Assembly: GCF_002263495.1 (NCBI RefSeq)
Contig: NZ_CP022753.1
Location: 4,774,001 to 4,838,000 of the forward strand
DNA length: 64,000 bases
Origin: Nocardiopsis gilva YIM 90087
Lineage (GTDB): Bacteria; Actinomycetota; Actinomycetes; Streptosporangiales; Streptosporangiaceae
Reading direction: 5' to 3'
A program made the position numbers and the translations under genes. Below, piece by piece: positions 1 through 8,314 of this stretch. The notes beneath the pieces were generated by a model. That model was given only the letters and a program-made list of their open reading frames with translations. It was not told the DNA's origin and made no database searches. Within the stretch, counting starts at the first letter, position 1. Every line of letters begins with the position of its first letter.

Positions 1-405
1 CCACCGGAGCGCGGTCGCGTCGAGGAGTTCGTTGGCCAGCAGCACGCGGGGGACGCCGAACCGCCGGTAGGCCAGCACCTGGTTGGCGGTGGCCGCGGTG
101 AGGCCCCAGGCCCCCGCGTCGAACTGCGCCTGGAACAGCTGGGGCGCCATGGTGGTCTTGCCGTGCGGGGCGAAGCTCAGGCCGTGCTCGCGGGCGAAGT
201 CGGCGAGGACCGCGATGTTGCCGTCCAGCGCCGAGCGGCGCGCCACCATCACCGGCCAGGTGAAGGAGCCGTCGAACAGGTGCGGGCGCCGCTCGGCGAA
301 CTCCCCCGTGGTGATCGCGGGTCCGGGCCACCAGAACCCCTTCGCCCGCCAGTCGATCCGTTCCTCGGGGATGTCCAACCGAACGCGTTCCACGGCCCAC
401 TCCAT
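1..405 (-). CDS. PLP-dependent D-amino-acid deaminase/aldolase-like protein (partial, C-terminus missing)
   Basis: The first 135 codons of a gene that runs off the left edge. The start is the ATG at 403-405. The protein carries FAPHGKTTMAPQLF followed by GAWGLTAATANQ and VPRVLLANEL. This is the N-terminal barrel signature of the fold-III (alanine racemase-type) D-serine dehydratase / D-threonine aldolase-like family, in which the Lys of the HGKT motif binds pyridoxal phosphate. The family acts on D-amino acids in the cytoplasm. Substrate cannot be assigned because the metal-binding C-terminal domain lies outside the window. It follows the phosphodiesterase gene on the same strand but is separated from it by a strong hairpin, so it is probably transcribed separately. 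Confidence 0.75.
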   Translation of the reverse strand, partial: MEWAVERVRLDIPEERIDWRAKGFWWPGPAITTGEFAERRPHLFDGSFTWPVMVARRSALDGNIAVLADFAREHGLSFAPHGKTTMAPQLFQAQFDAGAWGLTAATANQVLAYRRFGVPRVLLANELLDATALRW

Positions 406-442
406 TGTCGTGCCCTGTACTGCCGCCCCCATTTCAGCAGCA

Positions 443-481
443 CGGCGGCCCCGGGCGCTGCGCAGGGCCCGGGAACCGCCG
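443..481 (-). terminator. Hairpin after the glycerophosphodiesterase gene
   Basis: Nested inverted repeats (CGGCGG/CCGCCG outside, CCCGGGC/GCCCGGG inside) form a GC-rich stem just downstream of the phosphodiesterase stop codon. There is no long T-run, which is usual for high-GC actinomycete terminators. Confidence 0.6.
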
Positions 482-495
482 CACCGACGCGCGCG

Positions 496-1419
496 TCAGG
501 GCAGGACCGGGGCGGTCTCCCGCTCTTCGGCGGACCGCTCCTCGGCGATGACATCGGCCAGGACATCGGGGCGGTCGGAGATGATTCCGTCGACGCCCAT
601 CCGAATCGCCCGGCGCATCTCGTCGCGCTCGTTGAGCGTGTAGGTCACCACGTGCATCCCGGCGGCGTGCACTTTGCGCACGTAGGAGGCGTTGATCGTC
701 GTGTGGTTCGGGTTGATCATGTCGGCCCATGACCCGTACCGGTCGATGTCGTCCTCGTCGACCCTGCCGAGGATGCCGTGCGGGACGTGCTTCAGGATCT
801 TCTTCGACCTCTTGACGCTGTCCCGGTCGAAGCTCTGGATGACCAGCCGGTTCGCGCTCTTGCGACCGGACGGGAGCAGCCAGTACGGGTTGTCCCGCAT
901 GGTCCGCGCGATGTCGGACTCGATGCCGGGGTAGAGCACCGGGGACTTGATCTCCAGCAGCAGGTTGCGCCTGTGGTAGGCCAGCAGGTCCAGCGCCTCC
1001 TGCAGCGTGGGCACCTCCGCCCCCGCGTACTCCGAGCCGAACCAGGAACCGGCGTCGAGCTGCTTGATCTCACTGAGCGTGAAGTCGCGGACGTTGTAGG
1101 GCGCGCGCCCCGGAAAGCGCTTCTCCACGTCGGTCGTGCGGCTCAGGGTGGTGTCGTGGATGACCACGAGGTGGCCGTCCTTGCTGCGCTGGACGTCGAT
1201 CTCGACCGCGGTGGCGCCGATGTCCGCGGCAACGTCGATTGCGGCGAGGGTGTTCTCCGGGGCGTAGGCGGACGCGCCTCGGTGAGCGACGTCGAGCACC
1301 GCTCGCTGGGCTTTCTCCCGGGTGTAGGGATCGGGGTCGGTGACCGCGGCAGCTGTGCCACCGCCCGTGGCCAGCGCCAGCATCGTGGCGACACTGACGA
1401 TTCCGAGCCGTCGGAACAT
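496..1419 (-). CDS. Secreted glycerophosphodiester phosphodiesterase
   Basis: A 307-residue exported enzyme of the GDPD TIM-barrel family, which hydrolyses glycerophosphodiesters to glycerol-3-phosphate and an alcohol. A signal peptide is evident (MFRRLG, hydrophobic core to about residue 25, then small residues before TDPD). The GDPD signature follows: HRGASAYAPENTLAAI near residue 47, then EIDVQRSKDGHLVVIHD near residue 75 with the metal-binding Glu/Asp and second catalytic His. The C-terminal half retains TYTLNERDEMRRAIRMGVDG and ISDRPDVL, typical of the barrel end. Length is normal for the bacterial secreted subfamily. It is likely involved in phosphate or glycerol scavenging outside the cell. 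No operon partner is evident. Confidence 0.93.
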   Translation of the reverse strand: MFRRLGIVSVATMLALATGGGTAAAVTDPDPYTREKAQRAVLDVAHRGASAYAPENTLAAIDVAADIGATAVEIDVQRSKDGHLVVIHDTTLSRTTDVEKRFPGRAPYNVRDFTLSEIKQLDAGSWFGSEYAGAEVPTLQEALDLLAYHRRNLLLEIKSPVLYPGIESDIARTMRDNPYWLLPSGRKSANRLVIQSFDRDSVKRSKKILKHVPHGILGRVDEDDIDRYGSWADMINPNHTTINASYVRKVHAAGMHVVTYTLNERDEMRRAIRMGVDGIISDRPDVLADVIAEERSAEERETAPVLP

Positions 1420-1683
1420 GCCATTCCCTTCGCAAGTACCGGTTCACTGACCTCCTCCAGGCTGTTCGCGCATGGTTACCGACAGGTGTCGGGGAGGCGA
1501 GCCCCTGGTGCAGTGGCCAGGAACACCCTTGGGTGTATCGGCATCTAGGTGGTGAACCTGCGACACGAACCACTCATTGTGAGCATTTGGACACGTGATG
1601 TGCGACTTTTGATAGTGGTTGCATATTCACAAACACAGTGTTTCCCCGTTGGGACACTTTGTAGTCAAACGAGAGGGCGAAGC

Positions 1684-2910
1684 ATGCGCAAGCACCACAA
1701 GAGGTGGATCGCGCTCGCAGGTGCAACTACCACCTCCCTGGCCGGTTTCGGTGTCCTCGGCGGAGCCACGGCTGCCGCCGCCGACACGCCCCAGCCAGCC
1801 CCGCAGGTCGTCGAGGGGCGGGATACGCACTACGCGCTGGGCGGCTTCGAGATCACCTACCTGCCGCCGGGACTGGAGCGGTACGGGATTCGCGCGAAGA
1901 TGTCGACCGGCACCCGTGACCGCGTCGCGTTCATCTCCTGGATCCAGGGCGGCGACGAGGTCCACGGCCAGGTCAGCGTCATCCGCAGCGACTCCCTCAA
2001 GACCATCGACGACCTGCGAAGATCCAGATATCGCCACCTGGACGACGACGCGCTGGAGAAGATCGACAACGACGGGCGCGAGGCCTATCTGTCGGAGGAG
2101 ACCGGCGAACTCTTCTGGGTCGAGGAACCTGGTGCGGCCGTGGCGGTCTACCTGCATCCCGACCGGTGGAAGCGCGAGGAGCTCACCAAGTTCGCCGCCG
2201 CTGTTCAGAAGCAGGAGTCCGACGTCCCCGCATCAGTGCAGAACGCGCTGTTGGACATGATCGGCCTGCGAGAACAGCAGCACCAAGCGGCCGACCGGCC
2301 CGAGCAGGCCCAGGCGCCCGAGCAGGACGAGCAGGAGCCGGACGCGGAGCCCGGGACCGGTGCTTCCGACGACGCGGCCGCCGAGAACGCGGGCGGGGAA
2401 GGAGCCGAGGGCGACGACACGCCGGTGTCCAAACCCGGAATGCCTTTGCCCGACGAGCAGGAGGAAAGCGCCCCGGCGCTGCCTCCGGGCATCACCGCCG
2501 AGAGGGTCACGACCTGCCTCACTCGGGACCTGCTCGACGCGAGGGACGTTGACGTGGCCAGGATCGACAAGGTCGACCGGGCCACCTTCGCCAAGGTCTG
2601 GCGCGGCGCCAGCGGGGCCGAGCGCGCCCGGTCGGTCACCGACTGCGCCGAAAAGCTCAACGCCGAGCGGTCGGCCCCCGGTCCCGACTCCCTCGACGAA
2701 CTCGTCGCAGCCATTTGGGCCATCGTCGACGAGACCTTCGCCGACCTCAACGCGCTGGAGGATGAGGAATCGGACGAGTTCGAAACGACCGAGTTCACCA
2801 CGACCGAGGTCACCACATTCGACAAATCGGGCCCGCGCAACCTCGAGGTGAGCACGGCCAGCGGCTTTCCGTGGATTGTGCCGAAAGTGACGATCGGCGG
2901 AAAGAAGTGA
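1684..2910 (+). CDS. Secreted protein of unknown function with acidic linker
   Basis: The ATG at 1684 is chosen because it is followed directly by a classic signal peptide (MRKHHKRWIALAG, hydrophobic stretch, ATAAAADT); the frame is open further upstream but without a leader. The mature protein has an N-terminal globular part (about residues 35-200, with ITYLPPGLERYG and VAVYLHPDRW), a Gln/Glu/Pro-rich acidic linker (about 205-290), and a C-terminal part with TCLTRDLLDARDVDVARIDK and a Thr/Glu-rich tail. I do not recognise a catalytic motif. The two globular parts look like cell-surface domains joined by a disordered spacer. A hairpin terminator lies 15 bases after the stop. Confidence 0.7.
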   Translation: MRKHHKRWIALAGATTTSLAGFGVLGGATAAAADTPQPAPQVVEGRDTHYALGGFEITYLPPGLERYGIRAKMSTGTRDRVAFISWIQGGDEVHGQVSVIRSDSLKTIDDLRRSRYRHLDDDALEKIDNDGREAYLSEETGELFWVEEPGAAVAVYLHPDRWKREELTKFAAAVQKQESDVPASVQNALLDMIGLREQQHQAADRPEQAQAPEQDEQEPDAEPGTGASDDAAAENAGGEGAEGDDTPVSKPGMPLPDEQEESAPALPPGITAERVTTCLTRDLLDARDVDVARIDKVDRATFAKVWRGASGAERARSVTDCAEKLNAERSAPGPDSLDELVAAIWAIVDETFADLNALEDEESDEFETTEFTTTEVTTFDKSGPRNLEVSTASGFPWIVPKVTIGGKK

Positions 2911-2925
2911 ACGTCGCGGAACGGC

Positions 2926-2961
2926 GGAAAGGGGGGACCGCACGGACGGTTCCCCCTTTCC
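2926..2961. terminator. Bidirectional terminator between convergent genes
   Basis: Two 15-base arms (2926-2940 and 2947-2961) are complementary with a single mismatch around a 6-base loop. They sit between the convergent secreted-protein and fumarylacetoacetase genes, so the hairpin can serve both. Confidence 0.75.
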
Positions 2962-2982
2962 ACTGCGTCCTGTCTCCCTCGG

Positions 2983-4179
2983 CTAGTGGCCGGCGGGCCG
3001 CACCGTTCCGGTGACCTCGCCCAGGGAGATGGAGCCACCGCCCATCCCCGTCGCGCTCGCCGAGATGGTGACGGTGTCCCCGTCCTCGAGGAAGGTGCGG
3101 CTGGACCCGTCCGACAGGGTCAGCGGCTCCTTGCCGCCCCAGGACAGCTCCAGCAGCGAGCCCCGCTGGCCCGACTCCTCGCCCGAGATGGTCCCCGAGG
3201 CGTAGAGATCGCCGGTGCGCAGGGACGCGCCGTTGCACGTCATGTGCGCCAGCATCTGGTCGGGCGTCCAGTACATCGCCGCGTACGGCGGCCGGGAGAC
3301 GACCTCTCCGTTCAGCTCCACCTGGACCGCGAGGTCGAGCCCCCAGTCGGCGACGCGCTTGAGATACGGCAACGGCTCCGGGTCCTGCTCGCGCCCGGCG
3401 AAGCGGGCCGCCCCCAGCGCGTCCAGCGGCACCACCCACGGCGAGACCGAGGTGGCGAACGACTTGCCGAGGAAGGGGCCGAGCGGGACGTACTCCCAGG
3501 CCTGGATGTCCCGCGCGCTCCAGTCGTTGACCAGTACCACGCCGAACACGTGCTCGGCGAAGTCGCCGACCGGAACACTGCGCCCCAGCGGGGTCCCCGC
3601 CCCCACGACGAAGCCCAGCTCCGCCTCGATGTCCAGGCGCGCGCTCGGACCGAACACCGGCGCCTCACCGCCGGGCTCCATCCGCTGCCCCGTGGGGCGC
3701 ACAATGCCCGTCCCCGACGGCACCACCGTCCCCGACCGTCCGTGGTAACCCACGGGCAGGTGCTTCCAGTTGGGCTTGAGCGGCGCGTCGTTGGGCCGGA
3801 AGATCCGGCCCACGTTGGACGCGTGCTCGATCGAACAGTAGAAGTCGACGTAGTCGGCGACCTCGAAGGGCATCCGCAGCTCGACCTCGGAGAGCGGGAT
3901 CAGGTGCGGCTCGGCCGCCGGACGCCCTTCCGGTGATCCGAGCATCCCGCCGAGCTTGGTGCGGACCGCCAGCCACGTCACCGGGCCGCGCGCCATGAAC
4001 GGGTTCAGCGAGGAGGCGAAGAACTCCGGTTCGCCCAGGAGCCCGGCGAGGTCGAGGACATAGTCGCCCACCCGCACACCCACCCGCGGTGCGGCCCCGC
4101 CGCGCGAGAACACGCCGTAGGGCAGGTTGTCGGCTCCGAACCCGGACTCATCGGCTCCGGGTACCCACGTTGTCGTCAC
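2983..4179 (-). CDS. fahA: Fumarylacetoacetase
   Basis: A 398-residue enzyme that hydrolyses 4-fumarylacetoacetate to fumarate and acetoacetate, the last step of homogentisate (Phe/Tyr) breakdown. Seen: the eukaryote-type N-terminal domain beginning TTTWVPGADESGFGADNLPYG, then the FAH core with IEHASNVGRIFRP, LPVGYHGRSGTVVPSGT, ELGFVVGAGTPLG and VNDWSARDIQAWEYVPLGPF. The start is a GTG at 4177-4179 preceded by a strong GAGGAGG site; an open frame continues upstream only as a shadow of the next gene. It is the 3' gene of the operon, 43 bases behind the unassigned protein. Confidence 0.95.
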   Translation of the reverse strand: MTTTWVPGADESGFGADNLPYGVFSRGGAAPRVGVRVGDYVLDLAGLLGEPEFFASSLNPFMARGPVTWLAVRTKLGGMLGSPEGRPAAEPHLIPLSEVELRMPFEVADYVDFYCSIEHASNVGRIFRPNDAPLKPNWKHLPVGYHGRSGTVVPSGTGIVRPTGQRMEPGGEAPVFGPSARLDIEAELGFVVGAGTPLGRSVPVGDFAEHVFGVVLVNDWSARDIQAWEYVPLGPFLGKSFATSVSPWVVPLDALGAARFAGREQDPEPLPYLKRVADWGLDLAVQVELNGEVVSRPPYAAMYWTPDQMLAHMTCNGASLRTGDLYASGTISGEESGQRGSLLELSWGGKEPLTLSDGSSRTFLEDGDTVTISASATGMGGGSISLGEVTGTVRPAGH

Positions 4180-4222
4180 GTTCCTCCTCTTGTCGGTGGC
4201 GCGGTCGGCCCACGCCGCCTTC

Positions 4223-5152
4223 TCATATGTCCCAGGACCCCAGCAGCCCCAGCCGCCCGGCGTCGCGCACGGGGTCGCCGGTGCTGCACGAGCCGTACCC
4301 GACGAACAGCTCCCGGGCTCGCGCGGCGGTGGCCGGGTCCAGCCGGAGGATCTCCCGGGCCAGCGCGTCCGCGTCCCGCTCGGCGAGCGCGGACCGCACC
4401 TCCGCGCTGCCGCCGCCGTCGGCCGCCACGGCGCTGGCCAGCAGCAGGTTGAGGTACCCGTGGTGGGTGAACCTCGTCTTCGGGTCGGTGTGCCGGGCGG
4501 CGTGGTGCAGCCCGGCCGTCGCCTTGAACGGGACGCCGTGGTCGCGGCAGGCGGTGATGAAGTCGTCGAGCTCGGGGATGCTCGGGAACAGGTCCGCGCG
4601 CACCCCGCCGCAGCGGACCTTGGCCCCCAGCGGGCGTGCCCCGGCGAGGACGGCCACGGCGTCCAGCCAGCCGGGGCCGCGCTTCGGCTCGAAGTAGACC
4701 GTGCGGATCCGGCCGCCGATCTCCCCACTCCGCAGCAGGTGGGCCGCCTTGCGGATGTCGGCGGCGTCGGCCGGGATCTCGCAGTGCGTGACCCGGATCC
4801 GCGGGTCAGGGTCGGGCAGCGTCCCGGCCACGCCCGCCTCGCGCGCGAGGATGAGTCCGACGTCCATCCGCTCGCCGAGTTCGGTGGCGCCCGCGTCCCC
4901 GTCACCGTCCGGCCGCCGCCCAGGGCCCGGCCACCCGATGTCGGTGAGCCGCCGGCGCAGCTCGTCCCAGCGGTGGGCCGGGCACAGGAAGCGGTGGGTC
5001 AGCATGGGGTGGGCGACGATCCGGTCGGACCGGTGCCGCTCGACGGCCTGCGCCATGGGCAGGGCCGTGGGCGGGAACAGGCCGGCGTCGTCGACCAGCC
5101 CGCGCAGCAGGGTCTGCGCGGCCGTCTCCGTCGTCCCCGTCGGGCCCGCCAT
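4223..5152 (-). CDS. Unassigned protein of the homogentisate operon
   Basis: A 309-residue cytoplasmic protein between homogentisate dioxygenase and fumarylacetoacetase. Its ATG (5150-5152) overlaps the upstream stop as TGATG, so translation is coupled. Recognisable stretches are GLVDDAGLFPPTALPMAQAV near the N-terminus, VYFEPKRGPGWLD, GAKVRCGGVRADLFPS, VPFKATAGLHHA and, at the C-terminus, FVGYGSCSTGDPV. The pattern FEPK...KVRCGG...FKATAGLHH resembles a TIM barrel with conserved Lys/Cys/His, but I cannot name the family. The operon shows no maleylacetoacetate isomerase, so a role at or around that step is possible; this is inference from position only. Confidence 0.7.
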   Translation of the reverse strand: MAGPTGTTETAAQTLLRGLVDDAGLFPPTALPMAQAVERHRSDRIVAHPMLTHRFLCPAHRWDELRRRLTDIGWPGPGRRPDGDGDAGATELGERMDVGLILAREAGVAGTLPDPDPRIRVTHCEIPADAADIRKAAHLLRSGEIGGRIRTVYFEPKRGPGWLDAVAVLAGARPLGAKVRCGGVRADLFPSIPELDDFITACRDHGVPFKATAGLHHAARHTDPKTRFTHHGYLNLLLASAVAADGGGSAEVRSALAERDADALAREILRLDPATAARARELFVGYGSCSTGDPVRDAGRLGLLGSWDI

Positions 5153-6321
5153 CACCGCGCCCAGGTCCAGGCGTAGCCGGGGTCCTCGGCCTCCCGGCCG
5201 GCCGGGCCGATGTCGAGCGGCCGGAAGGTGTCGATCATGACCGCCATCTCGCTGGTCTCGCGCGCGCCGATGGCCGCCTCGGCGGCGCCGGGCTGCGGCC
5301 CGTGGGTGAACCCGGCCGGGTGCAGCGAGATCGAGCCGATGTCGATGCCCGACCCCTTGCGCGCCGCGTAGTCTCCGGCGACGTAGTACATGAACTCGTC
5401 GCTGTCGACGTTGTGGTGGTTGTAGGGAATGGGCACGGCCTCGGCGTGGAAGTCCAGCGGGCGCGGGCAGAACGAGCACACCACGAAGTTGGGGCCCTCG
5501 AAGGTCTGGTGGACGGGCGGCGGCGCGTGCGTCTTCTTCACGATCGGTTCGAAGTCGTGGATGTTGAAGGCGTACGGGTAGAGGTAGCCGTCCCATCCGA
5601 CGACGTCGAACGGGTGGTGGGCGAAGGTCATCCGGGTCAACCCGCCCCGCGTGCGCACGAGGACCGGGGTAGCGGACTGGGCCTCGCCCCCGTTGACCAC
5701 CATGGGCCCGTCCGGGCCGCGCAGGTCGCGTTCGCAGTAGGGCGCGTGCTCCAGGAACTGCCCGTAGTTGGACAGGTAGCGCTTGGGCGGGCGGATGTGC
5801 CCGGAGGCCTCGATCACCAGGGCGGTGACGGTGCCGTCGGGAACCCAGCGGTGGATCGTGCCGGTCGGGATGGTGACGTAGTCGCCCTCCCGGGCCTCGA
5901 TCACGCCGTAGGTGGACTCGAAGCGGGCCGCGCCGGACTGCACGTAGACGGTCTCGTCGCCCACGGAGTTGCGGTAGAGCCCGCTGGGCGCGTCGGTGCG
6001 CGCGAAGCTGAGGCGCACGTCGCCGTTTCCGGCGAGCAGCCGCCGCCCCTCGACCAGGTCGCCGCCGGTCTTGAGGTCCTGGGTGCGGAAGTGCCGCGGC
6101 GCCAGCGGCATGTTCGGCGTGGTGTCCGCCATGTCGGCCGGGACGTCCACGGGTTCGGACTTGACGATGGCGGTGGGCAGGAAGCGGTGGTAGAGCAGCG
6201 AGGAGTCGGAGGAGAAGCCCTCCTCCCCCATCAGCTCCTCGTAGTAGATGCCCCCGTCGGGCTTGCGGAAGACGGTGTGGCGCTTGCGGGGAACCTCACC
6301 GACCGCGCGGTAGTACGGCAT
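5152..6321 (-). CDS. hmgA: Homogentisate 1,2-dioxygenase
   Basis: A 389-residue non-haem iron dioxygenase of the compact bacterial cupin type, which opens the ring of homogentisate to maleylacetoacetate. Seen: MPYYRAVGEVPRKRHTVFR at the start, a cupin stretch around REGDYVTIPTGTIHRW, and the C-terminal domain with WDGYLYPYAFNIHDFEPIVK, NHHNVDSDEFMYY and SLHPAGFTHGPQPG, which supplies the His/Glu iron ligands. It is second in the operon behind the FAD monooxygenase and is translationally coupled to the next gene. Confidence 0.93.
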   Translation of the reverse strand: MPYYRAVGEVPRKRHTVFRKPDGGIYYEELMGEEGFSSDSSLLYHRFLPTAIVKSEPVDVPADMADTTPNMPLAPRHFRTQDLKTGGDLVEGRRLLAGNGDVRLSFARTDAPSGLYRNSVGDETVYVQSGAARFESTYGVIEAREGDYVTIPTGTIHRWVPDGTVTALVIEASGHIRPPKRYLSNYGQFLEHAPYCERDLRGPDGPMVVNGGEAQSATPVLVRTRGGLTRMTFAHHPFDVVGWDGYLYPYAFNIHDFEPIVKKTHAPPPVHQTFEGPNFVVCSFCPRPLDFHAEAVPIPYNHHNVDSDEFMYYVAGDYAARKGSGIDIGSISLHPAGFTHGPQPGAAEAAIGARETSEMAVMIDTFRPLDIGPAGREAEDPGYAWTWAR

Positions 6322-6378
6322 CGTGAGTTCCTTTCTCTTCGGTGTCCGCGCCGGTCCCGGCGCACGGGCACGGGGTGG

Positions 6379-8112
6379 TCACGGCTGGATGAGGGCGGGC
6401 GATTCCTGGCCGCAGGCGCGGCGGATGGCGGCGAGCACGGCGTCCGCCGCCTCGGCGTGGTCGGAGGCGGCGGCATCGAGGACGGCGCACAGGTGGGCGT
6501 CGGGCCGCACCACGTGCACCGTCCCCGCGGAGCACCGCAGGGCCGCGGCGAGCGAGCCGTCGATGTCGATGTCCTCCAGGGCGTAGGCGGCCACCTCCAC
6601 CGGAAGCTCGGCGGTGGCGTCGGCCAGGGCGCGGGCGCGGCCCGCGCCGGCGGTGATCAGCGTGAATCCGGGGCCGAGGAGTCGGCGCAGGCGGGTGACG
6701 GTCGTCTGCCCCGGGACACGGGCGGGGCCGTCGGGGCAGATCACGCCGGGGACGGGGGGACGCGGCCGTCCGGCCTCGGCCGGAATGGGTTCCTCGACGT
6801 CGGGCGGGGTGGTCAGCGGCGACGCGGGGTACCAGAACGGCTCGGCGAGCTTGCCGGAGTCGATGCGGTCGCGGGCGGCGCGGTCGGTGACGGCGCGCTC
6901 CAGCGTCTCGCGGCGGCGCCGGGTGTCGGCTTCGCCGTGGGGGACCAGGAAGCGCATGGTGTCGCCGGTGACGCGCAGGTTCTCCTGGGCGGCGGCCCAG
7001 CGCTCCGCGTGGTAGCTGGAGAGCAGTGTCTCAGCGGCCTCGGGGGCGACGACGCGGGCGTAGGCCAGCTTCCAGCCGAGGTTCTCGGCGTCGTGCACGC
7101 CGCTGTTCAGCCCGCGCGCGCCGAAGGGAGCGTACAGGTGGGCGGCGTCTCCGGCGAGGAACACCCGGCCCTCGCGGAACGACTCCGCACAGCGCTCGTG
7201 GAACCGGTACACCGACGACCACACGATCTCGTAGGGCTGGTCGCCGACGATCTTGCGGATGCGCGTGTCCAACGCCCCGCTGGCGCGTTCCTCGTCGATG
7301 TCGTAGCTGTCGGGGACCTGCCAGTCGATGCGCCAGGTGGAGTCGGGGCACTGGTGGACCAGGACCTGGCGGCCGGGGTTCCACTCGGGGTCGAAGAAGA
7401 ACCGGCGCTCGTTGGGGAACGGGAGGTCGGCGCGGATGTCGCAGATGAGGAACCGGTCGGCGAAGGAATCGCCGGGGAAGTCGACGCCGAGCAGGTGCCG
7501 GATGGTGCTGCGGGGGCCGTCCGCGCCGATCAGGTGGGAGCCGCGCGCGGCGAAGGGACCGGAGGGGGTGTCGGCGGTGGCGGTGACGCCGTCGGCGTCC
7601 TGGCGCACGCCGGTGACCCGGTGCCGGTAGCGGATGTCGATCAGCGGCTCGGCGTGGGCGCGGCGCAGCAGCTCCTGCTCGACGCGGGCCTGGGAGATGT
7701 TGATCCACGGCGGCAGGTGGACCTCGCCGCTCATGGCGGGGAAGGTCACCGTGCGCACTTCGTGGTGCCGGTAGTAGGTGCGCGCGGTGGTCCAGGTGAC
7801 GCCCTCGGCGAGCAGCGGGGCGGCGGCGCCCATCCGGTCGAATGCGTCCAGGACGTCGCGCTGGAAGCAGATGGCCTTGGATCCGGCCCTGCGGAAGTAG
7901 TCCTCGCCGCGTTCCGCCTCGGCCTCCAGCACGAGTGAGGGGACGCCGAAGCGGGCGAGGGTCAGGGCGCCGCACAGTCCCACCGGGCCGGCTCCGGCGA
8001 TGAGTACCGGCGGAGCCGTGCCGTCCGGCGTGCTTCGGGCTCCCTCGCCGGTCGCGGGTTTGCGCGGGGGGCCGTCATCCGGCGCCGCCGGAGACGGGAC
8101 AATGGGCGTCAT
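6379..8112 (-). CDS. FAD-dependent aromatic monooxygenase (MhpA/PheA-type)
   Basis: A 577-residue class A flavoprotein hydroxylase. The ATG at 8110-8112 is chosen for its AGGAG site. Motifs are the FAD-binding Rossmann VLIAGAGPVGLCGAL near residue 35, the middle SHLIGADGPRSTIRHLLG motif, and the second FAD motif GRVFLAGDAAHLYAPFGARG with LNSGVHDAENLGWKLA. The C-terminus has the thioredoxin-like extension of this family without redox cysteines. It starts the homogentisate operon, so its likely product is a homogentisate precursor or homogentisate itself, for example by hydroxylating a hydroxyphenylacetate; substrate is inferred from context only. Confidence 0.88.
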   Translation of the reverse strand: MTPIVPSPAAPDDGPPRKPATGEGARSTPDGTAPPVLIAGAGPVGLCGALTLARFGVPSLVLEAEAERGEDYFRRAGSKAICFQRDVLDAFDRMGAAAPLLAEGVTWTTARTYYRHHEVRTVTFPAMSGEVHLPPWINISQARVEQELLRRAHAEPLIDIRYRHRVTGVRQDADGVTATADTPSGPFAARGSHLIGADGPRSTIRHLLGVDFPGDSFADRFLICDIRADLPFPNERRFFFDPEWNPGRQVLVHQCPDSTWRIDWQVPDSYDIDEERASGALDTRIRKIVGDQPYEIVWSSVYRFHERCAESFREGRVFLAGDAAHLYAPFGARGLNSGVHDAENLGWKLAYARVVAPEAAETLLSSYHAERWAAAQENLRVTGDTMRFLVPHGEADTRRRRETLERAVTDRAARDRIDSGKLAEPFWYPASPLTTPPDVEEPIPAEAGRPRPPVPGVICPDGPARVPGQTTVTRLRRLLGPGFTLITAGAGRARALADATAELPVEVAAYALEDIDIDGSLAAALRCSAGTVHVVRPDAHLCAVLDAAASDHAEAADAVLAAIRRACGQESPALIQP

Positions 8113-8314
8113 GGTTGCTCCTGGTTGATCCGACTGAGGAGTGCCGCGCCTGCCGGGCACCGCTGTTCTCCTCGCGCCGGGTCGGACCGCCATCCGACCC
8201 GTCGGAGTCGCGTGTGCCCGACGGCGCCCTCCCCGCGGCCGGTCCGCCAACCGGCCGCGGGGCCCGTGTTCGTGGGGCTGTTCGTGAACGTCGCTATCTG
8301 GTTCCTTCCCCGGC

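Noticed and set aside
5302-7938. Very long rightward open frame of 878 codons
   Set aside because: It is the antisense shadow of the dioxygenase and monooxygenase genes, produced by high GC content.
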